64,000 nt of DNA. Origin: Thermohalobaculum sp965263335. GTDB lineage: Bacteria > Pseudomonadota > Alphaproteobacteria > Rhodobacterales > Rhodobacteraceae. Positions 1-8,772 of the stretch are shown here, piece by piece. The notes under the pieces were generated by a model that saw nothing but the letters and a program-made list of their open reading frames with translations, ran no database searches and was not told the origin of the DNA. The stretch covers positions 496,001 through 560,000 of the forward strand of contig CBDHHE010000001.1 in the NCBI GenBank assembly GCA_965263335.1, in the 5' to 3' direction. Position 1 is the first letter of the stretch; every line of letters begins with the position of its first letter. The position numbers were made by a program, and so were the translations under genes.

Positions 1-209
1 CCCTCATGCATGCCGAAGAGAATGCGTCGGTGGACGGGTTTCAGGCCGTCGCGCAGATCCGGGATGGCGCGGCTGACGATGACGGACATCGCGTAGTCGA
101 GATAGGAGCGCCGCATCTCCTCCTCGACCGTGATCGTCGGTCCGTCATGAGGCTGGCGCTCCGGGGGCGTGAGGTCGTCATCGCCGGTCGGATCGTCGGT
201 GTCGCTCAA
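1..209 (-). CDS. gyrA: DNA gyrase subunit A, N-terminal end only
   Basis: GyrA is the DNA-cutting subunit of gyrase, which introduces negative supercoils. Only about 69 residues lie in the window; the gene continues past base 1. The visible part carries the hallmark stretch RRSYLDYAMSVIVSRAIPDL followed by RDGLKPVHRRILFGM, which is diagnostic of GyrA/ParC N-termini. No ATG fits; I chose a TTG at 209 because an AGGAG lies just upstream and it gives a normal short acidic leader (MSDTDDPTGDDD) before the conserved core. ParC is the alternative, but the RAIPDLRDGLKPVHRRIL context and position near ssb and coaD favour GyrA. Confidence 0.93.
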   Translation of the reverse strand, partial: MSDTDDPTGDDDLTPPERQPHDGPTITVEEEMRRSYLDYAMSVIVSRAIPDLRDGLKPVHRRILFGMHE

Positions 210-251
210 GGGATTCTCCTGCCCCGCGGGGCGATCTGCTCGGATGTGACG

Positions 252-280
252 CTTATACGACCCGAGCGGGCAGTGGGCAA
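252..280 (-). promoter_or_regulatory. Likely sigma-70 promoter of gyrA
   Basis: Reading the minus strand, a -35 like TTGCCC (275-280) and a -10 like TATAAG (252-257) are separated by exactly 17 bases. Transcription would begin near 245, leaving a leader of about 35 bases before the TTG start at 209. This is the clearest sigma-70-like signal in the window. Function is inferred from consensus match and position only. Confidence 0.55.
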
Positions 281-369
281 CATCCCCTGCATATTATTTG
301 GGAAAGCGAGCACCACTTATTGTGGTCGGATGGTACTATGGTACGAGGTCTTCCGCCCGCGCAGGCATC

Positions 370-1332
370 TTAAACAAAGTCACGCCCTCCGACGGCGCGC
401 CGCGGTTTGGTGCCGTTCTCGGGGAGGGGAATGAACTCCTGCTCATCGCCCGGGACGCTGTCGAACCGGCCGCGCCGCCACTCTTCCTTGGCCTGCTCGA
501 TCCGCTCGAGGCGGGAGGACACGAAATTCCACCAGATGTAGCGGGGCCCCTCCATCGGGTCGCCTCCGAAGAGCATCACCCGCGAGTCGGCCATGGCTCT
601 CAACGAAACCGGTTTCCCGGTTCTGAGGATTAGAAGACGTCCCGCCTCGTGAGTGTTGCCTTCAATTTCAACAGACCCGGTTGTAACGTAGAGCGCGCGT
701 TCCTCGTGGCTTGCCTCGACCTGAAATCCGCTGCCAGCATTCAGTGCGATGTCCGCATAGAGGGTCTCCGACGCCGTCACCAACGGCGAACGGGCGCCAT
801 GGGCGCCACCGGCGATCAGCCTGAGTGTCACACCTTCGCCCTCGACCACAGGGAGATCGCCGGCGCCGTGGTGGACGAAATCCGGATCGGATTCCTCTTG
901 GGCGTCCGGCAGCGCCATCCATGTCTGCAGCCCGAAGAGCAGCTGCCCATTGCGCTTGCGATCGTCCGAGGTGCGTTCGGAATGCACAATACCACGCCCC
1001 GCCCGCATCCAGTTGACCGCGCCTGGCTCGATGGTCTGTTCGGTGCCGAGACTGTCGCGATGGAGTATCTCTCCTTCCAGTAGGTAGGTGACGGTGGCGA
1101 GGTTGATGTGCGGATGCGGTCGCACGTCGATGCCCTGATCTGTCAGGAACTCGGCAGGGCCCATCTGATCGAAGAAAATGAAGGGACCGACCATCTGGCG
1201 GGCAGTGCTGGGCAGTGCACGGCGCACTTCCATCTCACCGAGATCGACCGCGCGTGGCACAACTACGGTTTCGATCGCATCGACCGAGGCTGCATCACCT
1301 GGCGTGGGGTCCGGACAAGGGCTCCAGCTCAT
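370..1332 (-). CDS. Pirin family protein
   Basis: A 320-residue bicupin of the pirin family. The N-terminal cupin has the metal-binding set seen in pirins: His73 and His75 in RPHPHINLAT, His117 and Glu119 in GRGIVHSE, with the family spacing of roughly 43 residues between pairs. Bacterial pirins bind iron and some act as quercetinases or bind metabolic enzymes, so the physiological substrate here is unknown. It starts at an ATG 14 bases after the ssb stop, so ssb and this gene are probably co-transcribed toward gyrA. Length is slightly above the usual 230-300 because of an approximately 20-residue N-terminal extension. Confidence 0.88.
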   Translation of the reverse strand: MSWSPCPDPTPGDAASVDAIETVVVPRAVDLGEMEVRRALPSTARQMVGPFIFFDQMGPAEFLTDQGIDVRPHPHINLATVTYLLEGEILHRDSLGTEQTIEPGAVNWMRAGRGIVHSERTSDDRKRNGQLLFGLQTWMALPDAQEESDPDFVHHGAGDLPVVEGEGVTLRLIAGGAHGARSPLVTASETLYADIALNAGSGFQVEASHEERALYVTTGSVEIEGNTHEAGRLLILRTGKPVSLRAMADSRVMLFGGDPMEGPRYIWWNFVSSRLERIEQAKEEWRRGRFDSVPGDEQEFIPLPENGTKPRRAVGGRDFV

Positions 1333-1346
1333 GCCGCGCGATCCTT

Positions 1347-1847
1347 CTAGAACGGAATTTCATCATCCATGCCGCCGCCACCGCCGCCGCCACCGCCAAA
1401 TCCGTCGTCGCGGCCACCGCCACCCGGTCCACGGTCATAGCCGCCGCCACCACCTGAACCACCGCCCCCAAAGCCACCACCGCCGCCACCATCGGAACGG
1501 CCGTCGAGAAAGGTCATCTCGCCGCGGTAGGGTCGCAAAACCACCTCGGTGGAGTAGCGGTCCTGTCCATTCTGGTCCTGCCACTTGCGCGTCTCGAGCT
1601 GTCCCTCGATGTAGACCTTCGAGCCTTTGCGCAGATACTGCTCGGCCAGACGGGCGAGGTTCTCATTGAAGATCGCCACGGAATGCCACTCGGTCTTCTC
1701 GCGCCGCTCGCCGGATTCACGGTCCTTCCAGTTCTCGGACGTCGCGATCCGCAAGTTGCAGACGCGACCGCCGTTCTGGAACGACCTGATCTCGGGATCG
1801 CGCCCCAAGTTTCCGATCAGGATGACCTTGTTGACGCTGCCTGCCAT
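1347..1847 (-). CDS. ssb: Single-stranded DNA-binding protein
   Basis: SSB coats single-stranded DNA during replication, recombination and repair. Residues 1-110 form the OB fold, beginning AGSVNKVILIGNLGRDPE and containing WHSVAIFNENLA; the tail from about 115 is very rich in glycine and ends in MDDEIPF, the acidic peptide that recruits partner proteins. The start chosen is the ATG at 1847, preceded by GGGAGG; a longer frame upstream is not SSB-like. Length 166 is normal. The gene leads a probable ssb-pirin unit. The glycine-rich linker is unusually homopolymeric, with runs of five to nine glycines. Confidence 0.97.
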   Translation of the reverse strand: MAGSVNKVILIGNLGRDPEIRSFQNGGRVCNLRIATSENWKDRESGERREKTEWHSVAIFNENLARLAEQYLRKGSKVYIEGQLETRKWQDQNGQDRYSTEVVLRPYRGEMTFLDGRSDGGGGGGFGGGGSGGGGGYDRGPGGGGRDDGFGGGGGGGGGMDDEIPF

Positions 1848-2016
1848 GACGTGCCCTCCCGGCATCTGATGTGGTTCTGTGCGATTCCCGCGCGGTGGGC
1901 ACGTTATCCATTCGCACCGTCGCACGCCAGCGATCCGCGTTGCTTTTCGTGGCGGTCTTTCCGCATCGGATCGATCAGCGCTAAGCTCGGTCGGAAACAA
2001 CGGAGGATGCACGCCC

Positions 2017-2802
2017 GTGGACGCAAGCGAATTCGAGATTGGTGCCTATCCCTACGACGACAAGATGAAGAACAAGGCCTATGAGAAGCAACTCCGTCTC
2101 CTGCAGATCGAACTTCTTAAGGTGCAGGCCTGGACCAAGGCGACCGAACAGCGCTTTCTCCTGATCTTCGAGGGGCGCGACGCCGCGGGAAAAGGCGGAA
2201 CGATCAAGCGCTTCACCCAGCATCTCAACCCGCGCGGCGCGCGGATCGTGGCTCTGGCGAAGCCGTCGGATGTCGAGCGCACCCAGTGGTACTTTCAACG
2301 CTACGTGCCGCATCTGCCGTCCGGCGGCGAGATCGCGTTCTTTGACCGGTCCTGGTACAACCGTGCGGGCGTCGAACGTGTCATGGGTTTTTGCAAGAAG
2401 GCCGACTGGGAGCGGTTCTTCTACGAGTGTCCCCGCTTTGAAGAGATGCTCGTCGCATCCGGTATCCGGCTCACCAAGTTCTGGCTGACGGTGACCCAAA
2501 AGGAGCAGCACAAGCGGTTCGAAGACCGCCGCGATGATCCGCTGAAGCGCTGGAAGCTGAGCCCGATCGACGAGGCGAGCCTCGACAAGTGGGACGGCTA
2601 CTCCGAGGCGCGCGAAGAGATGTTCCGTCACACAGATACACGACATGCGCCCTGGACGGTGGTGAAGACCGATGACAAACGCCGCGCGCGGCTCGCCGCC
2701 ATCCGGGCGTTTCTGCACACCCTCGACTATCCGGACAAGGAACCAGATGCGATCGGCCCGCCCGATCCGCTGATCGTCGGAGAGACGCCGCACGCGTCTT
2801 AG
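2017..2802 (+). CDS. ppk2: Polyphosphate kinase 2
   Basis: PPK2 enzymes transfer phosphate between polyphosphate and nucleoside di- or monophosphates. The 261-residue protein has Walker A GRDAAGKGG (about 53-61), a Walker B-type segment IAFFDRSWYNRAGVE (about 107-120) and the lid RFEDRRDDPLKRWKLS (about 167-182), in the class I single-domain arrangement. The GTG at 2017 is chosen because GGAGG sits 10 bases upstream; the in-frame ATG at 1879 would extend the protein through non-conserved sequence. It diverges from ssb. Its TAG stop overlaps the stop of the opposing gene by four bases. Nucleotide preference (ADP or GDP) cannot be read from the sequence. Confidence 0.93.
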   Translation: MDASEFEIGAYPYDDKMKNKAYEKQLRLLQIELLKVQAWTKATEQRFLLIFEGRDAAGKGGTIKRFTQHLNPRGARIVALAKPSDVERTQWYFQRYVPHLPSGGEIAFFDRSWYNRAGVERVMGFCKKADWERFFYECPRFEEMLVASGIRLTKFWLTVTQKEQHKRFEDRRDDPLKRWKLSPIDEASLDKWDGYSEAREEMFRHTDTRHAPWTVVKTDDKRRARLAAIRAFLHTLDYPDKEPDAIGPPDPLIVGETPHAS

Positions 2803-3329
2803 GCACGGCCCGATCGTTGTGCGATTTCGGCGCGCAGACCCGCTTCACCGCGGTTCATGGCCCATCGGTGGTTGGCAGCAAACACGGGCTTCAATACGGG
2901 CGAGAGAAACCGCAGCAAAGGCTTGTGCACGTCGACCCGCCAAACGTAACGGACGTCGGCAATCTCTCCGTCCTGATAGAGCGACCACTCCCCCTGGCCT
3001 TGCAGATCGCCTTCGGCTCGGATCGTCATGCTGTGCGGTCTGTCGGCTGCGACCAGCGTCGCCCGCCAGCGCAACGTATAGGGCAGCCAGCCGCGTGAAT
3101 GGAAGCTGACCACACGGCCAATGCCATCCTCATCCCCCAGCTCGAGAACTTTCACGTCCAGGTACACATCCCCCCACCAGTCTGGCAGGCGTTCAACATC
3201 GGAGAGGATCGAACAGACCGACTCGATTGGTGCCTCTATGCGCCAGTGCGACGTCAGATCGAACTGCCCGGATGAATCCCGTGGCATGGCGAAGGTCATC
3301 CTTTGTTCCGGCCGCAATTGGTCGTCCAC
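2799..3329 (-). CDS. SRPBCC-fold protein (polyketide cyclase/START-like)
   Basis: A 176-residue protein with the helix-grip pattern of the SRPBCC superfamily: HWRIEAPIESVCSILSDVER near residue 30 followed by PDWWGDVYLDVKVLE and a long C-terminal helix. Such folds bind hydrophobic ligands; no substrate is implied here. The assigned start is a GTG at 3329; ATGs at residues 11 and 15 are possible and no start has a strong ribosome site. It diverges from uvrA across a 131-base gap holding a LexA-like site, and converges on ppk2. Confidence 0.72.
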   Translation of the reverse strand: MDDQLRPEQRMTFAMPRDSSGQFDLTSHWRIEAPIESVCSILSDVERLPDWWGDVYLDVKVLELGDEDGIGRVVSFHSRGWLPYTLRWRATLVAADRPHSMTIRAEGDLQGQGEWSLYQDGEIADVRYVWRVDVHKPLLRFLSPVLKPVFAANHRWAMNRGEAGLRAEIAQRSGRA

Positions 3330-3386
3330 AAGGGTTATCCCCGAATCCCATAGACCTATCCACAGGCAAATTGTCAGGAGACGGAC

Positions 3387-3401
3387 GTTCTCTTTTTGTT
3401 T
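3387..3401 (+). promoter_or_regulatory. LexA-box-like sequence upstream of uvrA
   Basis: The sequence GTTC-N7-GTTT lies 60-74 bases before the uvrA start. It differs at one base from the alphaproteobacterial SOS box GTTC-N7-GTTC, and uvrA is a usual SOS target in these bacteria. The assignment rests on this single near-match and context. Confidence 0.4.
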
Positions 3402-3460
3402 ACCATTTCGCGACTCGCTTTCCAGGTACGCACCGCTATGTCTGATGACCGGAGGATCAG

Positions 3461-6322
3461 ATGGCCGAAACGAAGTACATCAGGGTGCGCGGCGCGCGCG
3501 AGCACAATCTGAAAGGGGTCGATGTCGACCTTCCACGTGACTCGCTTACGGTGATCACAGGGCTGTCCGGTTCGGGCAAGTCGAGCCTCGCGTTCGACAC
3601 GATCTATGCGGAAGGGCAGCGGCGTTATGTCGAGTCTCTCTCGGCCTATGCGCGCCAGTTCCTGCAGATGATGCAGAAGCCGGATGTCGATCACATCGAA
3701 GGCCTGAGCCCGGCGATCTCGATCGAGCAAAAGACCACCTCGAAGAACCCGCGCTCGACCGTGGGCACTGTCACCGAGATCTACGACTACCTGCGTTTGC
3801 TGTTTGCGCGGGCAGGCACGCCGTACTCGCCCGCGACAGGGCTGCCGATCGAGGCGCAGCAGGTCTCGGACATGGTTGACCGTGTGATGGCGATGGAGGA
3901 GGGCACGCGCGCCTATCTTTTGGCACCCATCATCCGTGACCGCAAAGGAGAGTACCGCAAGGAGTTTCTCGAGCTCCGCAAGCAGGGCTATCAGCGCGTG
4001 AAGGTCAACGGGGACTTCCACGACCTCGACGACCCGCCAACATTGGACAAGAAGTTTCGCCACAACATCGATGTTGTTGTTGACCGGATCATCGTGAAGC
4101 CGGGCATCGAGACACGTCTGGCAGACAGTTTCACAACGGCACTCGGCCTCGCCGACGGCATCGCTGTGCTGGAGACGGCTCCGAAGGAAGGCGATCCCGA
4201 ACGCACAGTGTTCTCCGAGAAGTTCGCGTGTCCCGTCTCGGGTTTCTCGATCCCCGAGATCGAGCCGCGGCTGTTCTCCTTCAATGCGCCTTTCGGGGCG
4301 TGCCCGGCCTGCGACGGGTTGGGGGTCGAGCTGTACTTCGATGAGCGCCTCGTGGTGCCGGATGACAGCATCAGCCTGATGGAGGGGGCGCTTGCGCCTT
4401 GGTCAAAGTCCAAGACCCCGTATTTTCGCCAGACGCTGGAGGCAATCGCCGAGCACTACGGCTTCAGCTATACAACACCCTGGCGTAAGCTACCCGAGCG
4501 CGCTCGACAGCTGATGCTGTACGGTTCGGGCAAAGAAGAGATCAAGTTTCGCTACGACGATGGCGGTCGGGTTTACTCGGTCACCCGACCTTTCGAGGGT
4601 GTGGTGCCGAACATGGAACGGCGCTATCGCGAGACCGACAGCTCATGGGTCCGCGAGGAATTCGAACGCTATCAGGGCACCCGGTTCTGCGAAGCCTGCG
4701 AGGGCCATCGGCTGCGCCCCGAAGCGCTTGCTGTCAAGATCGGCAAGGCGCATATCGGCATGGTCACCGAGCTTTCGATTCGAGAGGCACTGGACTGGGT
4801 CAAGGCGGTGCCGGGCTTGCTCAGCAAGCAGAAGAACGAGATCGCAGCGCCAATTCTCAAGGAGATCCGGGAACGTCTTGGATTCCTTGTGAACGTCGGC
4901 TTGGACTACCTGACGCTCAGCCGGAACTCGGGGACGCTTTCGGGCGGTGAAAGCCAGAGGATCAGGCTGGCCAGCCAGATCGGGTCCGGCCTGACCGGCG
5001 TGCTCTATGTTCTGGACGAGCCATCCATCGGCTTGCATCAGCGCGACAACGACCGCTTGCTGACCAGTCTCAAGGGGCTGCGCGATCAGGGAAACACGGT
5101 CATCGTGGTCGAACATGATGAGGAGGCGATACGTGAAGCCGATCATGTGATCGACATTGGTCCGGGCGCTGGCGTGCATGGCGGCAAGGTCATCGCGAGC
5201 GGCACACCCGGGGACATTGCGTCGTCACCTGCTTCGATCACGGGCCAGTACCTGACCGGTGCCCGCGAAATTGTTGTGCCGGCGAGCCGACGGCCAGGCA
5301 ACGGGCATTCCCTTGTGGTGGAGGGCGCCAGCGGCAACAATCTGCATGACGTCACTGCAGAAGTGCCGCTCGGCACGTTCACATGTATAACCGGGGTATC
5401 CGGGGGCGGCAAATCCACGCTGACGATCGAGACCCTCTACAAAACCGCGGCGCAACGGTTGAATGGTGCGCGCACACAGCCCGCGCCGTCGCGTACGATC
5501 AGCGGGCTGGAACATCTGGACAAGGTGATCGACATTGATCAGTCACCGATCGGGCGTACGCCGCGGTCGAACCCGGCAACATACACGGGTGCGTTCACGC
5601 CGATCCGTGACTGGTTCGCTGGATTGCCCGAGTCGAAGGCGCGCGGATACAAGCCGGGTCGCTTCTCGTTCAATGTGAAGGGCGGACGGTGCGAAGCCTG
5701 CCAAGGTGACGGCGTCATCAAGATCGAGATGCACTTTCTTCCCGACGTCTACGTGACGTGCGAGACCTGCAAGGGTGCGCGCTACAACCGCGAAACGCTC
5801 GAGATCAAGTATCGTGACAAGTCAATCGCCGATGTGCTTGATATGACAGTAGAAGATGGGGTCAAGTTTTTCGAGGCGATCCCTATGATCCGCGAGAAGC
5901 TGGTCACACTCGAACGTGTCGGCCTCGGCTACATCAAGATCGGACAGCAGGCGACCACCCTTTCAGGCGGCGAAGCCCAGAGGGTCAAGCTCTCCAAGGA
6001 ACTCGCGCGTCGCGCGACCGGCCGGACGCTATACATCCTTGACGAGCCGACCACGGGATTGCACTTTGATGACGTAAAGAAACTGCTGGAAGTCCTTCAG
6101 GAACTTGTGGAACAGGGCAACACCGTCGTGGTGATCGAGCATAATCTCGATGTGATCAAGACTGCGGACTGGATCATCGATCTGGGTCCGGAAGGTGGTG
6201 ACGGCGGTGGTCGGATCGTCGCGTCCGGCGTACCGGAAGACATCACGCTGGTCGACGACAGCCACACAGGCCGGTATTTGCGCCCGATGTTGGTGAAGGC
6301 GGGACGAATCGCTGCCGAATAG
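3461..6322 (+). CDS. uvrA: Excinuclease ABC subunit A
   Basis: UvrA is the ATP-dependent damage sensor of nucleotide excision repair, loading UvrB on lesions. The 953-residue protein has two ABC ATPase halves: Walker A GLSGSGKS (about 34) and GVSGGGKST (about 645), signatures LSGGESQR (about 493) and LSGGEAQR (about 834). The C-terminal zinc module CEACQGDG...CETCKG is intact. In the first zinc module the second cysteine is serine (CPVSGFSIPEIEPRLFSFN), a form I recall from alphaproteobacterial UvrA. ATG at 3461 follows GGAGG. A LexA-like box lies upstream, suggesting SOS control. Confidence 0.98.
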   Translation: MAETKYIRVRGAREHNLKGVDVDLPRDSLTVITGLSGSGKSSLAFDTIYAEGQRRYVESLSAYARQFLQMMQKPDVDHIEGLSPAISIEQKTTSKNPRSTVGTVTEIYDYLRLLFARAGTPYSPATGLPIEAQQVSDMVDRVMAMEEGTRAYLLAPIIRDRKGEYRKEFLELRKQGYQRVKVNGDFHDLDDPPTLDKKFRHNIDVVVDRIIVKPGIETRLADSFTTALGLADGIAVLETAPKEGDPERTVFSEKFACPVSGFSIPEIEPRLFSFNAPFGACPACDGLGVELYFDERLVVPDDSISLMEGALAPWSKSKTPYFRQTLEAIAEHYGFSYTTPWRKLPERARQLMLYGSGKEEIKFRYDDGGRVYSVTRPFEGVVPNMERRYRETDSSWVREEFERYQGTRFCEACEGHRLRPEALAVKIGKAHIGMVTELSIREALDWVKAVPGLLSKQKNEIAAPILKEIRERLGFLVNVGLDYLTLSRNSGTLSGGESQRIRLASQIGSGLTGVLYVLDEPSIGLHQRDNDRLLTSLKGLRDQGNTVIVVEHDEEAIREADHVIDIGPGAGVHGGKVIASGTPGDIASSPASITGQYLTGAREIVVPASRRPGNGHSLVVEGASGNNLHDVTAEVPLGTFTCITGVSGGGKSTLTIETLYKTAAQRLNGARTQPAPSRTISGLEHLDKVIDIDQSPIGRTPRSNPATYTGAFTPIRDWFAGLPESKARGYKPGRFSFNVKGGRCEACQGDGVIKIEMHFLPDVYVTCETCKGARYNRETLEIKYRDKSIADVLDMTVEDGVKFFEAIPMIREKLVTLERVGLGYIKIGQQATTLSGGEAQRVKLSKELARRATGRTLYILDEPTTGLHFDDVKKLLEVLQELVEQGNTVVVIEHNLDVIKTADWIIDLGPEGGDGGGRIVASGVPEDITLVDDSHTGRYLRPMLVKAGRIAAE

Positions 6323-6326
6323 ATCG

Positions 6327-6953
6327 ATGATGAAACTGATTTCGAAGTTCACAATTGTCTCGCTCCTGCCACTCTGCGTTTCAGGCTCTCTGTTTGCTGC
6401 GGAGATCGTCGGTGAAGGCACCGTTGACGGCACACGTGTGTTCTTGTTCGACGATGGGACTTGGTCGACGTCAGATCAGTCAGCAGCGGCGGTCGCGGTC
6501 GAATGCCCACCCGGCGGGACCTTCGTAAGCCGCAGGGTGCCCGTGTCGCTGTGCTTCGATCCGGCGGTTTGGCAAGCAGTGCGGGTTGTCGGCCAGTTCG
6601 AGCGCACATTGCGGACGCACGACGGCACGTTCTACGCAGGCGTCGTGACCGAAGGACAGCCGGCAGAACTCGCAACGCTGCGCGCAGCCATTCTCTCCAA
6701 TGCAGCCAAGAGCGGTACGATCGACAGCAACAGCATCCGCGACAGCTGGCGTGCCCAGGCACCGGGCGGCGTTGCACTCGAGGTGATTGAGTTCGCGGTC
6801 GATATTCAGGATACGCCGTTTCGCGTCTTGAACGCCTATGCGCAGGTCGAAGGCAAAGGCACGTTGCAAGTCACCTTCTGGGCGGCGAGCAACGTTTTCC
6901 GCCAGAACGAGGCGGCCGGCGAGTCGGTGCTGAAGTCCGTTCGGGTGCAATAG
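6327..6953 (+). CDS. Exported hypothetical protein downstream of uvrA
   Basis: I do not recognise the family with confidence. The 208-residue product starts with a Sec-type signal peptide (MKLISKF then a hydrophobic core ending LFAAE), so it should be periplasmic. The mature N-terminus has the pattern GTRVFLFDDGTW, which occurs in small secreted proteins of unknown role. Two cysteines (in VECPPGG and SLCFDP) could form a disulfide. It begins only 4 bases after the uvrA stop, so it is very likely read from the uvrA transcript. ATG codons at 6327 and 6330 are both possible. Confidence 0.7.
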   Translation: MMKLISKFTIVSLLPLCVSGSLFAAEIVGEGTVDGTRVFLFDDGTWSTSDQSAAAVAVECPPGGTFVSRRVPVSLCFDPAVWQAVRVVGQFERTLRTHDGTFYAGVVTEGQPAELATLRAAILSNAAKSGTIDSNSIRDSWRAQAPGGVALEVIEFAVDIQDTPFRVLNAYAQVEGKGTLQVTFWAASNVFRQNEAAGESVLKSVRVQ

Positions 6954-7058
6954 ACCACACTCGCAATCGCATCTGCGTATTGGCGCCTTGCAACCCGGCG
7001 TTGACACAGCCATCGTTTCACGGGATCGTTGTGGCCTGCGAAGGGAGGATAACAACCC

Positions 7059-7490
7059 ATGAAGGTTTCCCAGATTCTGCAGCGCAAGGCGATGCACAAA
7101 GTCGCCTCAATCTCTCCGGATGAAACCGTGGCGCATGCCGTCGCCGAGCTTTCAAGGCTTCGCATCGGTGCGCTCATCGTGATGCGCGGTGCAGGCGAGA
7201 TTGCGGGCATCCTGTCGGAACGTGACATTGTTGCGAGCCTGGGCGCGGAAGGCCCGAGCGCGCTCTCGAAGCATGTCGGCGCGCTGATGACCTCGAGTGT
7301 CGAGACCTGCGGCACCGAAGACACCGCCCACTACGTGCTCGGCCGCATGACGCAGGGCCGTTTCCGTCACATGCCCGTGGTGGAAGCGGGCCGCATGATC
7401 GGCATCGTTTCGATCGGTGACGTCGTGAAAGCGCGCCTCGACGAAATCCAGGCAGAGAACGCCGCGATGGCGGATATGCTCAGCCACTGA
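7059..7490 (+). CDS. Tandem CBS-domain protein
   Basis: A 143-residue stand-alone pair of CBS domains: residues about 10-62 (VASISPDETVAHAVAELSRL then GILSERDIV) and about 77-128 (MTSSVETCGTEDTAHYVL then GIVSIGDVV). The ERD and IGD turns are typical adenosyl-ligand positions. Such proteins sense AMP, ATP or SAM and modulate partners, but no effector domain is fused here. A strong ribosome site (GGGAGG) precedes the ATG. It stands alone between the uvrA unit and coaD. Confidence 0.9.
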   Translation: MKVSQILQRKAMHKVASISPDETVAHAVAELSRLRIGALIVMRGAGEIAGILSERDIVASLGAEGPSALSKHVGALMTSSVETCGTEDTAHYVLGRMTQGRFRHMPVVEAGRMIGIVSIGDVVKARLDEIQAENAAMADMLSH

Positions 7491-7584
7491 CGACGTCCGC
7501 CCGGACGCAAGGTCAACTTCGGTCTTGACGTAACCCGCGCAAGATTGTTGCTTGGCGGTGCCGAGAGAGCTGCAGGAGAGCAGG

Positions 7585-8079
7585 GTGCGCACAGGCCTTT
7601 ATCCGGGCACGTTCGATCCGGTGACGCGCGGTCATGTCGACGTCATTCGGCGGGCGGTCAAGTTGGTCGATCACCTTGTGATCGGTGTTGCCATCAATCG
7701 CGACAAGGGCCCGCTCTTCACTCTCGATGAGCGCGTCGAAATGATTCGTGCTGAAACCGATCCGATCGCGCAAAAGTCTGGTGTGAAAATTGAACCCAGG
7801 CCTTTCGAGAACCTGCTCATGCATTTCGCTGAGGAAATCGGCGCCAGCGTGATCATTCGGGGCCTGCGCGCCGTTGCCGATTTCGAGTACGAGTTTCAGA
7901 TGGTTGGGATGAACCGAGCGCTGAACGACGAGATTGAGATGGTGTTCCTGATGGCTGAGGCAGAGCACCAAGCCATCGCCTCTAAGCTCGTGAAGGAGAT
8001 CGCGCGCATGGGCGGGGACATCTCGCGGTTTGTCTCGCCGGGGGTTGATGCCGCACTGAAACAAAAATTTCCGCGCTGA
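7585..8079 (+). CDS. coaD: Phosphopantetheine adenylyltransferase
   Basis: CoaD joins ATP and 4'-phosphopantetheine to give dephospho-CoA, the fourth step of CoA synthesis. The N-terminus reads RTGLYPGTFDPVTRGHVDVI, containing the nucleotidyltransferase T/HxGH motif, and the C-terminus has KLVKEIARMGGDISRFV. The GTG at 7585 is chosen because AGGAG lies six bases upstream and the protein then begins as the family does; an upstream ATG at 7552 would add 11 non-conserved residues. Length 164 is typical. Confidence 0.96.
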   Translation: MRTGLYPGTFDPVTRGHVDVIRRAVKLVDHLVIGVAINRDKGPLFTLDERVEMIRAETDPIAQKSGVKIEPRPFENLLMHFAEEIGASVIIRGLRAVADFEYEFQMVGMNRALNDEIEMVFLMAEAEHQAIASKLVKEIARMGGDISRFVSPGVDAALKQKFPR

Positions 8080-8159
8080 TTTCCTCGCGAGTTCGTTGAT
8101 TTGACGTGGCCCCTGTCAGCCGATAGGTCACGCGCACACAAAACAATCCGGAGGACGTT

Positions 8160-8723
8160 ATGTTCAGATCGACCATCGCCGCAGCGGCGCTTCTGTTCTC
8201 CATGAGCATGGAGGCATCCGCAGTGGACGGAAACTTTCTGGTGATCGAACTTGAGGGCGGGCCCATTAAAATCGAGCTTCTGCCCGATGTCGCTCCAAAG
8301 CATGTCGAGAGGGTCAAGACGCTCGCCGAGCGTGGCGACTATGATGGAGTGGCCTTCCACCGGGTCATTGAAGGGTTCATGGCCCAGACCGGTGACGTAC
8401 AGTTCGGCGACATGACCGATGGCTTCAATGCCGCGCGGGCAGGCACGGGCGGATCGGACCTGCCGGATCTGCCTGCGGAATTCTCCAGTCTGCCGTTCGA
8501 CCGCGGTGTTGTCGGGATGGCGCGGTCGCAGAATCCGGACTCGGCGAACAGCCAGTTCTTCATCATGTTCGATGACGGGCATTTCCTGAACAACCAGTAC
8601 ACGGTGTTCGGTCGTGTCGTCACCGGTATGGAGCTGGTCGACAACATCAAGCGCGGCGCGCCGCAGAGCGGCAAGGTCGACGACCCCGACCGCATGGTGT
8701 CGGTCACCGTCGTCGCGGAGTGA
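8160..8723 (+). CDS. Periplasmic cyclophilin-type peptidyl-prolyl isomerase
   Basis: A 187-residue cyclophilin that isomerises X-Pro bonds during folding. A signal peptide occupies roughly residues 1-21 (ending MEASA), so it acts in the periplasm. Core motifs are visible: VAFHRVIEGFMAQTGD, GVVGMARSQNPDSANSQFFI and NNQYTVFGRVVTGMELV. It lies between coaD and queA, a common alphaproteobacterial arrangement. A GC-rich hairpin with a TTCG loop (about 8728-8748) separates it from queA. Confidence 0.94.
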   Translation: MFRSTIAAAALLFSMSMEASAVDGNFLVIELEGGPIKIELLPDVAPKHVERVKTLAERGDYDGVAFHRVIEGFMAQTGDVQFGDMTDGFNAARAGTGGSDLPDLPAEFSSLPFDRGVVGMARSQNPDSANSQFFIMFDDGHFLNNQYTVFGRVVTGMELVDNIKRGAPQSGKVDDPDRMVSVTVVAE

Positions 8724-8772
8724 ACCTCTCGCCCCGGCCTTCGGTCGGGGCGCCCCCAGGACGGGGCAGAGC

